DNA of 64,000 bases from Pseudomonadota bacterium (GCA_018902545.1 JAHIQM010000016.1:248001-312000); one strand, 5' to 3'; positions 9,519 through 19,618 are shown, counted from the stretch's first letter. Program-made: numbers and translations. Notes: generated by a model from the letters alone, not told the origin.

Positions 9519-9604
9519 GCGGGATCGCACGAAGTTTTTGGCCACAGGAAGACAGCGTGACCAAAGGATCGCAATGAGAATGACGGGGTGCAATAGCCCG
9601 CGCG

Positions 9605-9641
9605 GAAAGGCCCGGCCGAAATTATCGACCGGGCCTTCTGC
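9605..9641. terminator. terminator-like hairpin between convergent genes
   Basis: AAGGCCCGG and CCGGGCCTT form a 9-bp stem with a 14-base loop between the UPF0173 gene and trpB. The T-tract is poor on both sides, so it is called with moderate confidence. Confidence 0.6.
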
Positions 9642-9642
9642 T

Positions 9643-10851
<1,209 letters not shown>

Positions 10852-10876
10852 GATGGGGTCTCCTTGGGATTCGGAT

Positions 10877-10910
10877 AAAAAAAAAACGCGGTCAGTTTGC
10901 ACTGCCGCGG
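10877..10910 (-). terminator. trp attenuator terminator (segments 3:4)
   Basis: On the minus strand, CCGCGGCAGT-GCAA-ACTGACCGCG forms a stem with one bulge, followed at once by ten T's. It lies 26 bases before the trpB start, so transcription must read through it to express trpB. Confidence 0.92.
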
Positions 10911-10978
10911 TTGCTATTTCGCTCATCCTTTGACGGATTTCAGGTCAAGACGCATCCCACGGCATGTCTTTCATGCCG
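10904..10978 (-). promoter_or_regulatory. trp attenuator pause hairpin and antiterminator
   Basis: On the minus strand, CGGCATG-AAAGA-CATGCCG (10978-10960) is a perfect 7-bp pause hairpin (segments 1:2). Its 3' arm continues as GCCGTGG (10963-10957), which can pair with CCGCGGC (10910-10904), the 5' arm of the terminator, giving the 2:3 antiterminator with one G-U pair. Pairings 1:2 plus 3:4 and pairing 2:3 are mutually exclusive, as in classical trp attenuation. Segment 1 starts right after the two Trp codons of the leader ORF. Confidence 0.87.
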
Positions 10979-11017
10979 CCACCAAAGAAGGGAGATGGTC
11001 TTGGGGTTCGTATTCAT
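10940..11017 (-). CDS. trpL: trp leader peptide with tandem Trp codons
   Basis: This is a 25-codon ORF on the minus strand reading [18 protein letters not shown] and seven more residues to a TGA. Trp codons 12 and 13 (TGGTGG at 10984-10979) sit directly before the pause hairpin. A ribosome stalled there would cover segment 1 and free segment 2 to form the antiterminator. I see no good Shine-Dalgarno sequence before the ATG. A TTGACA hexamer at 11054-11049 could be part of the promoter but would leave a very short 5' end, so the start of the transcript is open. Confidence 0.82.
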   Translation of the reverse strand: MNTNPKTISLLWWRHERHAVGCVLT

Positions 11018-11107
11018 GGGAAAAATGAGTGCCTGCGCACTGGGGGTTTGTCAAGGCATAATCCATCGGATACAGAGATGCGTCACGATCACCCAAGGAG
11101 TACATAT

Positions 11108-11455
11108 ATGATCACCAAAAACGAAGACGCCGCCTGGCACGAACTCATCCCGGGCATCAGCGTCAGCACCCTGGTCCGGGGGGACAAGACCCTCATGGCC
11201 CGTTTCGAGCTTCAGAAGCACTCGTTCCTGCCCATCCATTCACACATGCACGAGCAGACTGGCTACCTGGTCTCCGGACGCATGACCATGACCATTGCCG
11301 GAGAAGAACACCACTTCGAGCCTGGCGACAGCTGGTGCATCGCCCTCGGAGTTTCGCACGGCGCGGTCATCCACGAAACCTGTCTGGCCATCGAGGTTTT
11401 TTCTCCCGTGCGCGAGGACTATCTGCCCTACCTGCCTGCAGGAAAGAAGTCTTGA
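11108..11455 (+). CDS. small cupin-domain protein
   Basis: The 115-residue single cupin has the metal-binding pattern of motif 1 (PIHSHMHEQTGYLVSG, near residues 38-53) and of motif 2 (FEPGDSWCIALGVSHGAV, near 70-87). Such proteins are often sugar or small-molecule binding, and the substrate here cannot be named. ATG at 11108 follows AAGGAG. The stop overlaps the start of the pseudouridine synthase (TGATG). Confidence 0.85.
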   Translation: MITKNEDAAWHELIPGISVSTLVRGDKTLMARFELQKHSFLPIHSHMHEQTGYLVSGRMTMTIAGEEHHFEPGDSWCIALGVSHGAVIHETCLAIEVFSPVREDYLPYLPAGKKS

Positions 11456-12294
11456 TGCACGCCGACTCTTTTTCCCGCACCTTCACGATGGAGGAGACCG
11501 CGAACGCATGCGACGCCCTGGCTCTACTCACCGGATTGCCCAAAGCCAGGATCAAGGACTGCATGACCAAGGGCGGCGTATGGTGGTCCCGCCCGGGGCG
11601 ATCGACTTCGCGACTACGGCGCGCATCTACGGAAGTAAAACCCGGCGAGCGCCTGGAGATCAACTACGATCCGGCCCTGCTAACCCTTGTTCCGGCAGCT
11701 CCGGAACTCATCGCCAAGGTCAGACACTATTCGGTCTGGAACAAGCCCGCAGGAATCCTGTCCCAGGGAACCCGCTTCGCGGACCACTGCACCCTGCCGC
11801 GCCTGGCCCAGGCCATGCTCGGTGCCAGGAACGAATTGCACCCGGTCCACCGCCTGGACCGCGAAGCACGCGGAATCATGCTGCTGGCCCACGACGGCAA
11901 GGCCGCTGCTAAACTCGGAGAGCTCTTTCGCCAGGGCAAGGTAGACAAGGAGTACGCAGCCATCGTGCGAGGCATTCCGGACTGGACAAGTATTGAGGTG
12001 AACGAGCCCCTGGACGGCAAGGAGGCCCGTTCCCGCTTTGAGGTCGTGCGCTGCGACCCGGCGTCCGGCTCGACCCTGCTGATCGCCCGTATCGACACCG
12101 GCCGCAAGCACCAGATCCGCCGCCATCTGGCCGGACTGGGTCATCCGGTCATGGGTGACCCGCGCTACGGCCGAGATTCTGCACGCATGTACGAGCTGCA
12201 ACTTGTGGCCAGAAGCCTGGCTTTCACCTGCCCGTTCACGAACGCGCCCAGGCAGTGGACCGTGCCCGACCTTCCGTTCCCTCCGCCGGAATAG
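11455..12294 (+). CDS. RluA-family RNA pseudouridine synthase
   Basis: The 279-residue enzyme isomerises uridine in rRNA or tRNA. Catalytic Asp is in the signature HRLDREARG near residues 129-137. Further family motifs are VWNKPAGILSQG and TGRKHQIRRHLAGLGHPVMGDPRYG. The N-terminal 70 residues look like a short, degenerate S4-type region. It cannot be assigned safely to RluC, RluD or TruC. Start overlaps the cupin stop. Confidence 0.87.
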   Translation: MHADSFSRTFTMEETANACDALALLTGLPKARIKDCMTKGGVWWSRPGRSTSRLRRASTEVKPGERLEINYDPALLTLVPAAPELIAKVRHYSVWNKPAGILSQGTRFADHCTLPRLAQAMLGARNELHPVHRLDREARGIMLLAHDGKAAAKLGELFRQGKVDKEYAAIVRGIPDWTSIEVNEPLDGKEARSRFEVVRCDPASGSTLLIARIDTGRKHQIRRHLAGLGHPVMGDPRYGRDSARMYELQLVARSLAFTCPFTNAPRQWTVPDLPFPPPE

Positions 12295-12318
12295 CTCACC
12301 GTAGAAAAGGATAGACCA

Positions 12319-12366
12319 TAAAAAAGTCAGGTGAAAAACGGTCTCGCCGATTTTCACCTGACTTTG
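12319..12366. terminator. bidirectional terminator
   Basis: AAAGTCAGGTGAAAA and TTTTCACCTGACTTT enclose a CGG/CCG-closed loop, making a long stem flanked by A's and T's. It separates the convergent pseudouridine synthase and rhodanese genes. Confidence 0.85.
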
Positions 12367-12399
12367 CAATTTCAATCCGCAAGATCCTGCGCAGCCGGA

Positions 12400-12864
12400 T
12401 CAGGAAAATTCTGTCGGCAACCCCGCTTTGATCCACTCTTCAATTCCACCGTCAAGTATGAATATCTGCGCGAATCTGAGCCGCTGCAAGGCCCTGAAAG
12501 CAAGCGGGCTCTGCCTGCCCTTCTGGCAGTAGAGAAACAGCGTCGACTCGCGGTCGATCTCGGACATGACCCGCATGAAATTCGTGGCGTAGTAGTGGAT
12601 CTGTTTTGCCCCTTCTATGTGTCCTTCGTCGAATTCCCTTTGGGTCCGCAAATCGATGATTACGAACTTCGCATTATCCCTGTTTTCTTCGATCAGCTTT
12701 TGAGCGGCGAGAGGCGCAAGCGCATGTTCTTCAGCGGCGGCGACTCCCGAAGACAGAAAAAACAGCCAGAAAAAAAGCGTTATGAAATTACAAAATCTTA
12801 AGTTTTGCACGATGGTGTCCGTTTGCTGATGCGGTAATGGTCGTATGTGGTTGAAATTCGGCAT
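12400..12864 (-). CDS. exported rhodanese-like protein
   Basis: The 154-residue protein has a signal peptide or N-terminal anchor (FITLFFWLFFLSSGVAAAEE) and one rhodanese domain. The active-site loop is YCQKGRQS with the Cys present, so sulfurtransferase activity is possible in the periplasm. Conserved VIIDLRTQREFDEGHI and LDGGIEEWIKAGLP are seen. It is monocistronic and divergent from the que operon. Confidence 0.85.
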   Translation of the reverse strand: MPNFNHIRPLPHQQTDTIVQNLRFCNFITLFFWLFFLSSGVAAAEEHALAPLAAQKLIEENRDNAKFVIIDLRTQREFDEGHIEGAKQIHYYATNFMRVMSEIDRESTLFLYCQKGRQSPLAFRALQRLRFAQIFILDGGIEEWIKAGLPTEFS

Positions 12865-13058
12865 ACACAGTATCTAAGTTTTTTTATGCTCACGCGCAAC
12901 CCGGTAAACCTCACAACGAGGCGGACACTCCTCACCACCTTGACTTGCTCGCGGTTTTCATTCAGCAGCTTTTTTTTCAAGGCAGCGGACAAGTGGCAAC
13001 CCGCTTTAGAAATTCTCCCTCACCCCCGACACGAGAGTGCCGGGCGCACAGGTGGCTC

Positions 13059-13475
13059 ATGCTCAGTATCACCAAAGAATTCTCATTTCACGCGGCCCAC
13101 CGGCTGCATCTTCCCAGCCTCTCCACTGAAGAAAACGTACGCATCTACGGCAACTGCGCCAAACTCCACGGGCACACCTACAGGCTGCAGGTAACCCTCG
13201 CGGGCCTGCCCGACGAGACGGGCATGATCCTGCATTTCGGAACGCTCAAGGGCATTGTCGAACGGGAAATCCTGAACCGCTACGACCACGCGGACTTAAG
13301 CGACCTTGCCGAGTACCGCCATCTCCCGGCCACGGCGGAGAATATGGCCGAGCACATTTTCCGGACACTGGACCATGCCCTGGTCTCCAAGCGCTTCCGG
13401 CTGGAGCGGGTCGTCGTTTTCGAAACCGCAACAGCCTGGGCAAGCCGCTCCCGTGAGGAAAGCGACTATGCTTGA
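13059..13475 (+). CDS. queD: 6-carboxy-5,6,7,8-tetrahydropterin synthase
   Basis: The 138-residue T-fold enzyme converts dihydroneopterin triphosphate to carboxytetrahydropterin, the first committed step to queuosine. Zinc ligands are visible in FSFHAAHRL and KLHGHTY, and the catalytic Cys in GNCAKLHGH. ATG at 13059 is chosen because conservation starts at MLSITKEFSFHAAH. The upstream frame to 12945 is not family-like. It is the first gene of queD-queE-queC-queF; the start of queE overlaps its end. Confidence 0.93.
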   Translation: MLSITKEFSFHAAHRLHLPSLSTEENVRIYGNCAKLHGHTYRLQVTLAGLPDETGMILHFGTLKGIVEREILNRYDHADLSDLAEYRHLPATAENMAEHIFRTLDHALVSKRFRLERVVVFETATAWASRSREESDYA

Positions 13476-14091
13476 GGTAACCGAAATATTTTCCTCCCTG
13501 CAGGGCGAAGGCCCCTTTGCTGGCCGCCCGGCGGTCTTCGTACGACTGGCGGGGTGCGTCCCCCCGTTGTGCGAGTGGTGCGACACGCCGCAAGCTCTGA
13601 ACGGCGGAAAGCCCATGGCCGCAGAGGACATCGCGGGCGCGGTGGCCCAGCAACCGGAGCAGCTCGTCGTCATCACTGGCGGCGAACCTTTCCGGCAATG
13701 GGACGCGGGGCTTGAGCAGCTTGTCCGCACGTTGCTGGCTTCGGGCCGCAAAGTGCAGTACGAGACCAGCGGCAAGGCGGGCATTCCGGCAAACCACGGA
13801 GGCTTTGTGGTCTGTTCGCCCAAGCCGATCCACGCGCCAAAGCTGGCACCCGCCCTTGTCTCCCGGGTGGACGCCTTCAAGTTCGTGGTCGATGCGGACA
13901 TCTGTCCGGTGCTAAGCTTTGTGGATACCCACGCCATTGATCCGGCCAAGGTCTGGCTCATGCCACTGGGCGCGCTCCGGCAGGAGCAGATGCACCGCAT
14001 GGCGGCGATCTGGGATCTGTGCGTTCGGCATGGCTTCAACTTTTCTCCCCGCCTGCATATTCTGACCTTCAACGACCAGAAGGGGGTATGA
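13468..14091 (+). CDS. queE: 7-carboxy-7-deazaguanine synthase (radical SAM)
   Basis: The 207-residue radical SAM enzyme contracts the QueD product to CDG. The N-terminal motif FSSLQGEGPFAGRP and the GGEP motif (ITGGEPF) are typical. The cluster motif is C30-x4-C35-x2-C38 (GCVPPLCEWCDT), one residue longer than the canonical C-x3-C-x2-C; variant QueE motifs are known in other bacteria. It overlaps queD at the 5' end and queC at the 3' end (GTATGA). Confidence 0.93.
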   Translation: MLEVTEIFSSLQGEGPFAGRPAVFVRLAGCVPPLCEWCDTPQALNGGKPMAAEDIAGAVAQQPEQLVVITGGEPFRQWDAGLEQLVRTLLASGRKVQYETSGKAGIPANHGGFVVCSPKPIHAPKLAPALVSRVDAFKFVVDADICPVLSFVDTHAIDPAKVWLMPLGALRQEQMHRMAAIWDLCVRHGFNFSPRLHILTFNDQKGV

Positions 14092-14747
14092 TGGATGCCG
14101 TTATTGTGCTCTCCGGCGGCATGGATTCCGCCGTGCTCCTGTCCCATGAACTTTCCAAGGGACAACGCGTCGCGGCGCTAAGCTTTGACTATGGTTCCAA
14201 GCACAACCACTGCGAGTTGCCCATGGCCCGCGAAATTTGCCTCCGCCTGGGCGTTGAGCACAGGGTTGTCGCTTTGCCGTTCATCAACGAGCTGTTCACC
14301 TCCTCCCTGCTTCGCTCCGGCGAGGCCGTGCCCGAAGGCGCGTACGATGCAGACTCCATGAAAAGCACCGTGGTCCCGTTTCGCAACGGCATCCTCATCG
14401 CCATCGCCGTGGGTTACGCCGAATCCGTCGGGGCGGCGCGGGTACTCATCGGCTCGCATTCCGGGGATCACCACATCTACCCGGACTGCCGCCCCGAATT
14501 CAACGCGGCCATGAACAAGGCGGCCCGGCTCGGCACTGGCGACGCGGTGCGGGTGGACTTCCCCTTCGCCGCCATGGACAAGCGCGAGATCGGGGACCTT
14601 GGCCGTGCCCTCGGCGTCGATTTCGTCCGCACCTGGACCTGTTACAAGGGCGGCGAACTGCACTGCGGAATCTGTGGAGCCTGCGACGAACGCAAGTTCG
14701 CCCTGCGCCACGACCAGGGTCTGGACCCTACGCCGTACGCGAAATGA
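14088..14747 (+). CDS. queC: 7-cyano-7-deazaguanine (preQ0) synthase
   Basis: The 219-residue ATP-pyrophosphatase turns CDG into preQ0. The PP-loop is VLSGGMDSA at residues 7-15. The C-terminal zinc-binding set is CYKGGELHCGICGACDERKFA. Two ATG codons stand in tandem at 14088 and 14091; either may start. The overlap with queE implies translational coupling. Confidence 0.95.
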   Translation: MMDAVIVLSGGMDSAVLLSHELSKGQRVAALSFDYGSKHNHCELPMAREICLRLGVEHRVVALPFINELFTSSLLRSGEAVPEGAYDADSMKSTVVPFRNGILIAIAVGYAESVGAARVLIGSHSGDHHIYPDCRPEFNAAMNKAARLGTGDAVRVDFPFAAMDKREIGDLGRALGVDFVRTWTCYKGGELHCGICGACDERKFALRHDQGLDPTPYAK

Positions 14748-14757
14748 AGGAGAAAAA

Positions 14758-15579
14758 ATGAATCATTCAGACCGCATGGTTCTCGGCAGGCAGGTGGATT
14801 ACACCCGGCATTACGACCCGGACCAGCTCTGCCCCATCCCCCGGTCCCTGGGACGCACGGCCGCAGGCATCGAAGAGACGCCCTCCTTCGCTCACGGGCA
14901 GGACATCTGGAACATCTACGAACTTTCCTGGCTCAGCCGTTCGGGCAAGCCACTGGTGGCCATGGCCGAGGTGCGGGTGCCCTGGGATTCGCCCTGCCTC
15001 ATCGAATCCAAATCCCTCAAGCTTTACTGCAACTCTTTCAACATGACCGCCCTTGAAGGCGAGGACTCGCTACGGGAAATCATGACCCGCGATCTCTCTC
15101 GGGCCGCAGGGGCGGATGTACTCGTGAGCGTCGTCACGCCCGAAATGTTTTCGCGGATCACCCTGGCCGAACCGGCGGGAACCTGCATCGACGATCAGGA
15201 CATCTCCGGCTTCTCCTACCAGCCGGATCCATCCCTGCTCACTACCGCGCCGGAACCCATGCGCGAAACCCTCTTCACCCGCCTGTTCCGCTCCTGCTGT
15301 CCGGTGACCGGCCAGCCCGACTGGGCCACGGTCGAGATCACCTATGCGGGTCCACGCATCCAGCGCGACGCCTTGCTGCGTTATCTGGTCTCCTACCGCG
15401 AACATCAGGGCTTCCACGAAGCTTGCGTCGAAAAAATTCACGCCGACATCAGCGGGCACTGCCATTCGCGGGAGCTTGAAGTCAGCGCCCGCTTCACCCG
15501 GCGCGGCGGACTCGACATCAATCCGGTACGCTCGACCCGCTCCGGCCCCTGGCTGAACCTGCGCGACCCAAGACAATAG
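14758..15579 (+). CDS. queF: NADPH-dependent 7-cyano-7-deazaguanine reductase, long form
   Basis: The 273-residue enzyme reduces preQ0 to preQ1. It is the long two-T-fold type seen in E. coli. Visible are ESKSLKLYCNSFN for substrate binding, the catalytic Cys region SCCPVTGQPDWA near residues 179-190, and the C-terminal FTRRGGLDINPVRS. It has its own ribosome site (AAGGAG) 10 bases after queC. With queD, queE and queC it completes preQ1 synthesis from the pterin precursor. folE is not here. Confidence 0.95.
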   Translation: MNHSDRMVLGRQVDYTRHYDPDQLCPIPRSLGRTAAGIEETPSFAHGQDIWNIYELSWLSRSGKPLVAMAEVRVPWDSPCLIESKSLKLYCNSFNMTALEGEDSLREIMTRDLSRAAGADVLVSVVTPEMFSRITLAEPAGTCIDDQDISGFSYQPDPSLLTTAPEPMRETLFTRLFRSCCPVTGQPDWATVEITYAGPRIQRDALLRYLVSYREHQGFHEACVEKIHADISGHCHSRELEVSARFTRRGGLDINPVRSTRSGPWLNLRDPRQ

Positions 15580-15608
15580 GGGCCGGTCCGGGCCTCAACG
15601 TACTCTGC

Positions 15609-15651
15609 AAGACCCTTATCCGACTGAAAAATCAGAGTCGGCAAAAGGTTT
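15609..15651 (+). terminator. possible weak terminator after queF
   Basis: CCGACT and AGTCGG make a 6-bp stem with a 10-base loop followed by CAAAAGGTTTTT. The T-run is offset, so this is a weak call. The rest of 15580-15822 is the upstream region of the next gene, with nothing else I can name. Confidence 0.4.
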
Positions 15652-15822
15652 TTGCGCCCGGCATTGCCAAAAATTCCCCCTCGCGCTATGGATGGGACAA
15701 CCAGCAAAATTTGTTACCACTCCTGCGCATAAGCTCGACAATTCCCATACTCCCCGCTGCTTGGAACTGGTTGAAGGCAGGTTTTATAAAAACCAATCTT
15801 TCACTTTCTCTAGGAGGCAGGC

Positions 15823-16209
15823 ATGACAAAACAATGGTCCTTCAAGGCTCAGCAACGCGAGGTTGAGCCACATTTCCGCAGTCAGATCGACGCAGCCGAG
15901 TCGACGGAAGACGTGAAGAAATTTTATGAACGCACCATGTTCGATTTTTTGACCAGGACCATCGGGGATCAAGTCGATGTGCAACCCGGGGATGTGGTGC
16001 TCAACCCGGGCAACAAGCAAGGGTTTGAGGTCAGTCAGAAACTGCGGGATAACGAAGAATTCAACCGGATGCATGCCCAGTCCGATCTGCCGGACATCAT
16101 GCTGCTTTTGACCGAGAGGGCACTGAACAGACACAAATATCTGGTCACCAAACAGCCGGGCAAAACGGAAAAGAAAATATTCCAGATTCCCGGTTCACGC
16201 AGGAATTGA
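15823..16209 (+). CDS. conserved-looking hypothetical protein, 128 aa
   Basis: This small, charged, soluble protein has no signal peptide or membrane segment, and I do not recognise the family. A strong TAGGAGG site precedes the ATG. The central part has a helical look (STEDVKKFYERTMFDFLTRTIGDQ) and the C-terminus is basic. It lies 80 bases upstream of the universal stress protein gene on the same strand. Confidence 0.7.
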   Translation: MTKQWSFKAQQREVEPHFRSQIDAAESTEDVKKFYERTMFDFLTRTIGDQVDVQPGDVVLNPGNKQGFEVSQKLRDNEEFNRMHAQSDLPDIMLLLTERALNRHKYLVTKQPGKTEKKIFQIPGSRRN

Positions 16210-16289
16210 GTCGCCCTCGCACAATGAATCTGAAAAAATCATCGGGACATTTTGCAGACGATGAGAACACCAAAAAGGAGGATGAACGC

Positions 16290-16706
16290 ATGAAGATTCT
16301 GGCAGCTCTCGATCAATCGGAATACGGAACTCTGGTGCTCAAGAAGGCAATGGACATGGCCGCCAAGGAAAATGCGGAGCTTACGGCCCTGACCATATCC
16401 AGCGCCCCGTACAACAACCTGTACCTCGGTGAGGTCTCGGGAAATTTTTTGGAAAAGATCCGTAAAGGCTTGCAGGAAGCGGTGCAGCGGATCAAGGAGC
16501 AGGTCCAGGCGGCCAATGTCGAAGTGGTGGTCGAGGAAAGCCCGTCTCCCGCTGACGCCATTGTCGCGTATGCCGAGAAACACGGCATTGATCTCATCGT
16601 CATAGGCAACAAAGGTGCCGGCGCTGTGGAGCGCTTTCTCATCGGCAGCGTGTCCAGCAAGGTCGTGACCCACTCCCCGTGCTCGGTCATGGTGGTCAAG
16701 AAATAA
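16290..16706 (+). CDS. universal stress protein (UspA family)
   Basis: The 138-residue single USP domain begins KILAALDQSEYG and carries the ATP-binding motif GNKGAGAVERFLIGSVSSKV near residues 108-127 (G-x2-G-x9-G-S), so it is of the ATP-binding subclass. AAAGGAGG stands nine bases before the ATG at 16290. An upstream in-frame region is poor. Confidence 0.92.
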   Translation: MKILAALDQSEYGTLVLKKAMDMAAKENAELTALTISSAPYNNLYLGEVSGNFLEKIRKGLQEAVQRIKEQVQAANVEVVVEESPSPADAIVAYAEKHGIDLIVIGNKGAGAVERFLIGSVSSKVVTHSPCSVMVVKK

Positions 16707-16739
16707 CTGACTGTTCTGCGGCAATGCATCACCAGACGT

Positions 16740-16771
16740 CAAAAAGCCCGGCCATGACCGGGCTTTTTGAC
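16740..16771. terminator. bidirectional terminator
   Basis: AAAAAGCCCGG-CCATGA-CCGGGCTTTTT lies between the convergent stress-protein and dxs genes and carries A and T tracts at both ends. Confidence 0.9.
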
Positions 16772-16814
16772 GTGCGAGAAGCGCAAGCCGGACTCCATCA
16801 AGGGGTCGACGTCA

Positions 16815-18722
16815 TCAATCGGCCAGCCCCCGCAAGGCGGCAATAATCCCGTCCCGGTTGATGCCAAGCAGGGCGCGCAGTTCCTTCTGGCTGCCGTGCT
16901 CGATGAAACAATCGGGAACGCCCAGACGCTTCACGCGCAGACCGAGCAAGGCGTCATTGTCGGCCAAAAGTTCCAGCACTGCGGACCCGAACCCGCCGGG
17001 CAGGACGTTCTCTTCGACAAGAAGCATGAAGGGGTGTGCGGAGGCCAGTTCCAGCAACTGGGTCTGCGGCAGCGGCTTGACGAAACGCGCGTTGAACACG
17101 GCCACTTCCCTGCCCGTCTCCTCACAAAACATCCGCGCCGCTTCGAGGGCGGGCCCCACCCGGCTGCCCACGGCCACGATGACCCCGTCCCCTCCCTCAC
17201 GCAGCAGTTCGCCCTGCCCGATAGGCAGGATCTGGGGCGCGTCTGTCAGGGGCGCGCCCTCGCCGACTCCGCGCGGATACCGCAGAGCCACCGGACCTTC
17301 AAAGGCCAGGGCCGTGGCCAGCATGTGTTGCAGCTCGGGCTCGTTGCGCGGGGCCATGATCACCAGGTTAGGGATGTGGCGCAGAAAGGACAGGTCGTAC
17401 ACTCCATGGTGCGTGGCCCCGTCCTCTCCGACCAGCCCGGCTCGGTCCAGACAGAGGGTCACGTTCAGGTTCTGCAGGCAGACGTCGTGCACGATCTGAT
17501 CGTAGGAGCGCTGCATGAAAGTCGAATAGACCGCCACCACCGGCTTGATGCCCTGGGAAGCCAGGCCCGCGGCAAAGGTCACGGCGTGCTGCTCACAGAT
17601 GCCGACATCGAAAAAACGCTCCGGAAACTTTTCCGCAAAAGCACTCACGCCCGTGCCTTCGGGCATGGCCGCAGTGATGGCCACAATGCGTTCGTCCTTC
17701 TCGGCCAGCTTGCACAGCGTGGCACCGAAAACCTCCGTATAGCTGGGCAGTGAGCAGGCCGCGAACTTTTTAGCCGCGCCGGTTTCGGGCTCGAAGCAAC
17801 CCACTCCGTGATAAAAAGTCGGGTTGGTTTCGGCCGGCGCGTAGCCCTTGCCTTTCTTGGTCAGCACGTGAACCAGAATGGGGCCCTCAAGCTCCCTGGT
17901 CTGCTGGAACACGTTGGTCAGCATGCGCATGTCGTGCCCTTGCAGGGGGCCGATGTAGGTGAAGCGGAAAGCCTCGAACAGCATGCCGGGAGTGAAGAAG
18001 CTCTTCAGGGAATCCTCGCTGCGGCGGGCGTATTCGGCGATGTCGTCGCCGATCCTCGGGATCTGCCGCATGATGTTCTCCGCTTCCTTCTTGAAGCGCT
18101 GCACCCAGCGCTTGGAAAGCTTGCGGCTCAAAAATGACGAGAGGGCTCCAACGTTACGCGAGATGGACATCTCGTTGTCGTTGAGTACCACCACCAGATC
18201 CTTGCCCAACCCCCCGGCCTGGTTGAGGCCTTCGTAGGCCAGTCCGGCGGTCATGGAGCCGTCGCCGATGACAGCCACGACCTTGTGATCCTGATGGGCC
18301 AGGTCGCGGGCTGCGGCCATGCCCAAGGCGGCGGAGATGGAGGTCGAGGAATGGCCGACCCCGAAATGGTCGAAGGGGCTTTCAGAGGGACGCGGAAATC
18401 CGCTGATGCCGCCAAGCTGGCGCAGGGTGTGGAAGCGGTCCAACCGGCCGGTCAGAAGCTTGTAGGCGTAGGCCTGGTGGCCCACGTCCCAGACGATGCG
18501 ATCGCGGGCAGGATTGAAGACGCGCAGGAGGGCCATGGTCAGTTCCACCACGCCAAGAGACGGGGCCAGGTGCCCGCCTGTGGCGGACACTGTCTGAATG
18601 ATCATGCGGCGAATCTCTTCGCCAAGCCTGGTCAGTTCCTTTTCATCCATGGCCTGCATGTCGCCGGGGTTTTTGATGGCGGCCAGAATGGGGAAAAGTT
18701 CCTGCAGGGTTTGCTCAGTCAT
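16815..18722 (-). CDS. dxs: 1-deoxy-D-xylulose-5-phosphate synthase
   Basis: The 635-residue thiamine-diphosphate enzyme condenses pyruvate and glyceraldehyde 3-phosphate, the first step of the MEP isoprenoid pathway. The ThDP motif begins [18 protein letters not shown], with the catalytic H in [14 protein letters not shown], and the transketolase-like pyrimidine domain includes [15 protein letters not shown]. Length is normal. It is the last gene of the ispG-to-dxs operon, 9 bases after ispA. Confidence 0.97.
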   Translation of the reverse strand: MTEQTLQELFPILAAIKNPGDMQAMDEKELTRLGEEIRRMIIQTVSATGGHLAPSLGVVELTMALLRVFNPARDRIVWDVGHQAYAYKLLTGRLDRFHTLRQLGGISGFPRPSESPFDHFGVGHSSTSISAALGMAAARDLAHQDHKVVAVIGDGSMTAGLAYEGLNQAGGLGKDLVVVLNDNEMSISRNVGALSSFLSRKLSKRWVQRFKKEAENIMRQIPRIGDDIAEYARRSEDSLKSFFTPGMLFEAFRFTYIGPLQGHDMRMLTNVFQQTRELEGPILVHVLTKKGKGYAPAETNPTFYHGVGCFEPETGAAKKFAACSLPSYTEVFGATLCKLAEKDERIVAITAAMPEGTGVSAFAEKFPERFFDVGICEQHAVTFAAGLASQGIKPVVAVYSTFMQRSYDQIVHDVCLQNLNVTLCLDRAGLVGEDGATHHGVYDLSFLRHIPNLVIMAPRNEPELQHMLATALAFEGPVALRYPRGVGEGAPLTDAPQILPIGQGELLREGGDGVIVAVGSRVGPALEAARMFCEETGREVAVFNARFVKPLPQTQLLELASAHPFMLLVEENVLPGGFGSAVLELLADNDALLGLRVKRLGVPDCFIEHGSQKELRALLGINRDGIIAALRGLAD

Positions 18723-18730
18723 TTATGCTC

Positions 18731-19618
18731 CTAATGCGTTCTATCAAGAATATAGTGGGCCACGGCCCGCAAAAAATCGGCGCGCGGGTGCGCAAACCCG
18801 GCCAGGGTGGACACGGCCTGGTCCACACTCTCCCGGGCCAACAGACGGCTTTTTTCGATGCCCATGAGCGCCGGATAGGTTGATTTGCCCTGTGCCTCGT
18901 CGCTGCCCACGGGTTTTCCCAGCGTCGCCTCGTCTCCGACCACGTCAAGGATATCGTCGGTGACCTGAAAGGCCAACCCGATGGCCCGGCCGTATTCCGA
19001 AGCCAGGGCCTCTTCCGTGGCGCTGCCGCCGCCAAGGATGGAGCCCGTGACGCACGACGATTCGATGAGCGCCCCGGTCTTTTTGGCGTGCATCTCGCGC
19101 AGTTGCGGGAGGCTTGCAGACTTGCCGGTCAGTCCCATGTCCAAAACCTGGCCGCCGACCATGCCACGCGGACCGGCAGCAGTCGAGAGGTGAAAAATGG
19201 CCCTGAGCACCCTGTCTGGCGGAAGATCAAGAGACGAAGCCAGGGTGAAGGCCTCGGTCAACAGACCGTCCCCGGCCAGGATGGCCGTAGCTTCGTCGAA
19301 TTTCTTGTGGTTGGAGGGCTTGCCCCGGCGCAGGTCATCGTTGTCCATGGCCGGCAGGTCATCGTGAATCAGGGAGTAGGTGTGAATGCATTCGATGGCG
19401 CAGGCGAAATCAAGCATCTTTGTGGCGTCTCCACCTACCAGCTCCGCCCACGCCAGACAAAGCACGGGACGCAGGCGCTTGCCGCCGGCCATGAGGGAAT
19501 AGTCCATGGAAGCGGCCAGGAGGGGCGGAGTCGCTGCGTCGCCAAAAACCGTGGGCAGACGCCTTTCCACCAGCACGCCCAAAACCTTGAGTTCAGCCTT
19601 CATCTCCTGAGGGTTCAT
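18731..19618 (-). CDS. ispA: polyprenyl (farnesyl/geranyl) diphosphate synthase
   Basis: The 295-residue trans-prenyltransferase has the first Asp-rich motif in LIHDDLPAMDNDDLRRG and the second in QVTDDILD, plus GGKRLRP for diphosphate binding. Length and the residues before the first motif fit farnesyl diphosphate synthase. The start at 19618 overlaps the stop of xseB (ATGA); the longer frame to 19711 overlaps most of xseB and is rejected. Confidence 0.93.
   Translation of the reverse strand: MNPQEMKAELKVLGVLVERRLPTVFGDAATPPLLAASMDYSLMAGGKRLRPVLCLAWAELVGGDATKMLDFACAIECIHTYSLIHDDLPAMDNDDLRRGKPSNHKKFDEATAILAGDGLLTEAFTLASSLDLPPDRVLRAIFHLSTAAGPRGMVGGQVLDMGLTGKSASLPQLREMHAKKTGALIESSCVTGSILGGGSATEEALASEYGRAIGLAFQVTDDILDVVGDEATLGKPVGSDEAQGKSTYPALMGIEKSRLLARESVDQAVSTLAGFAHPRADFLRAVAHYILDRTH

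Noticed and set aside
10852-10926. N-terminal extension of trpB by 25 codons
   Set aside because: It runs through the terminator hairpin and T-run; the start at 10851 has a ribosome site and matches family length.
12865-13058. preQ1 riboswitch before queD
   Set aside because: I looked for the small preQ1 aptamer pattern and did not find it; the A-rich tail and the stem are absent.
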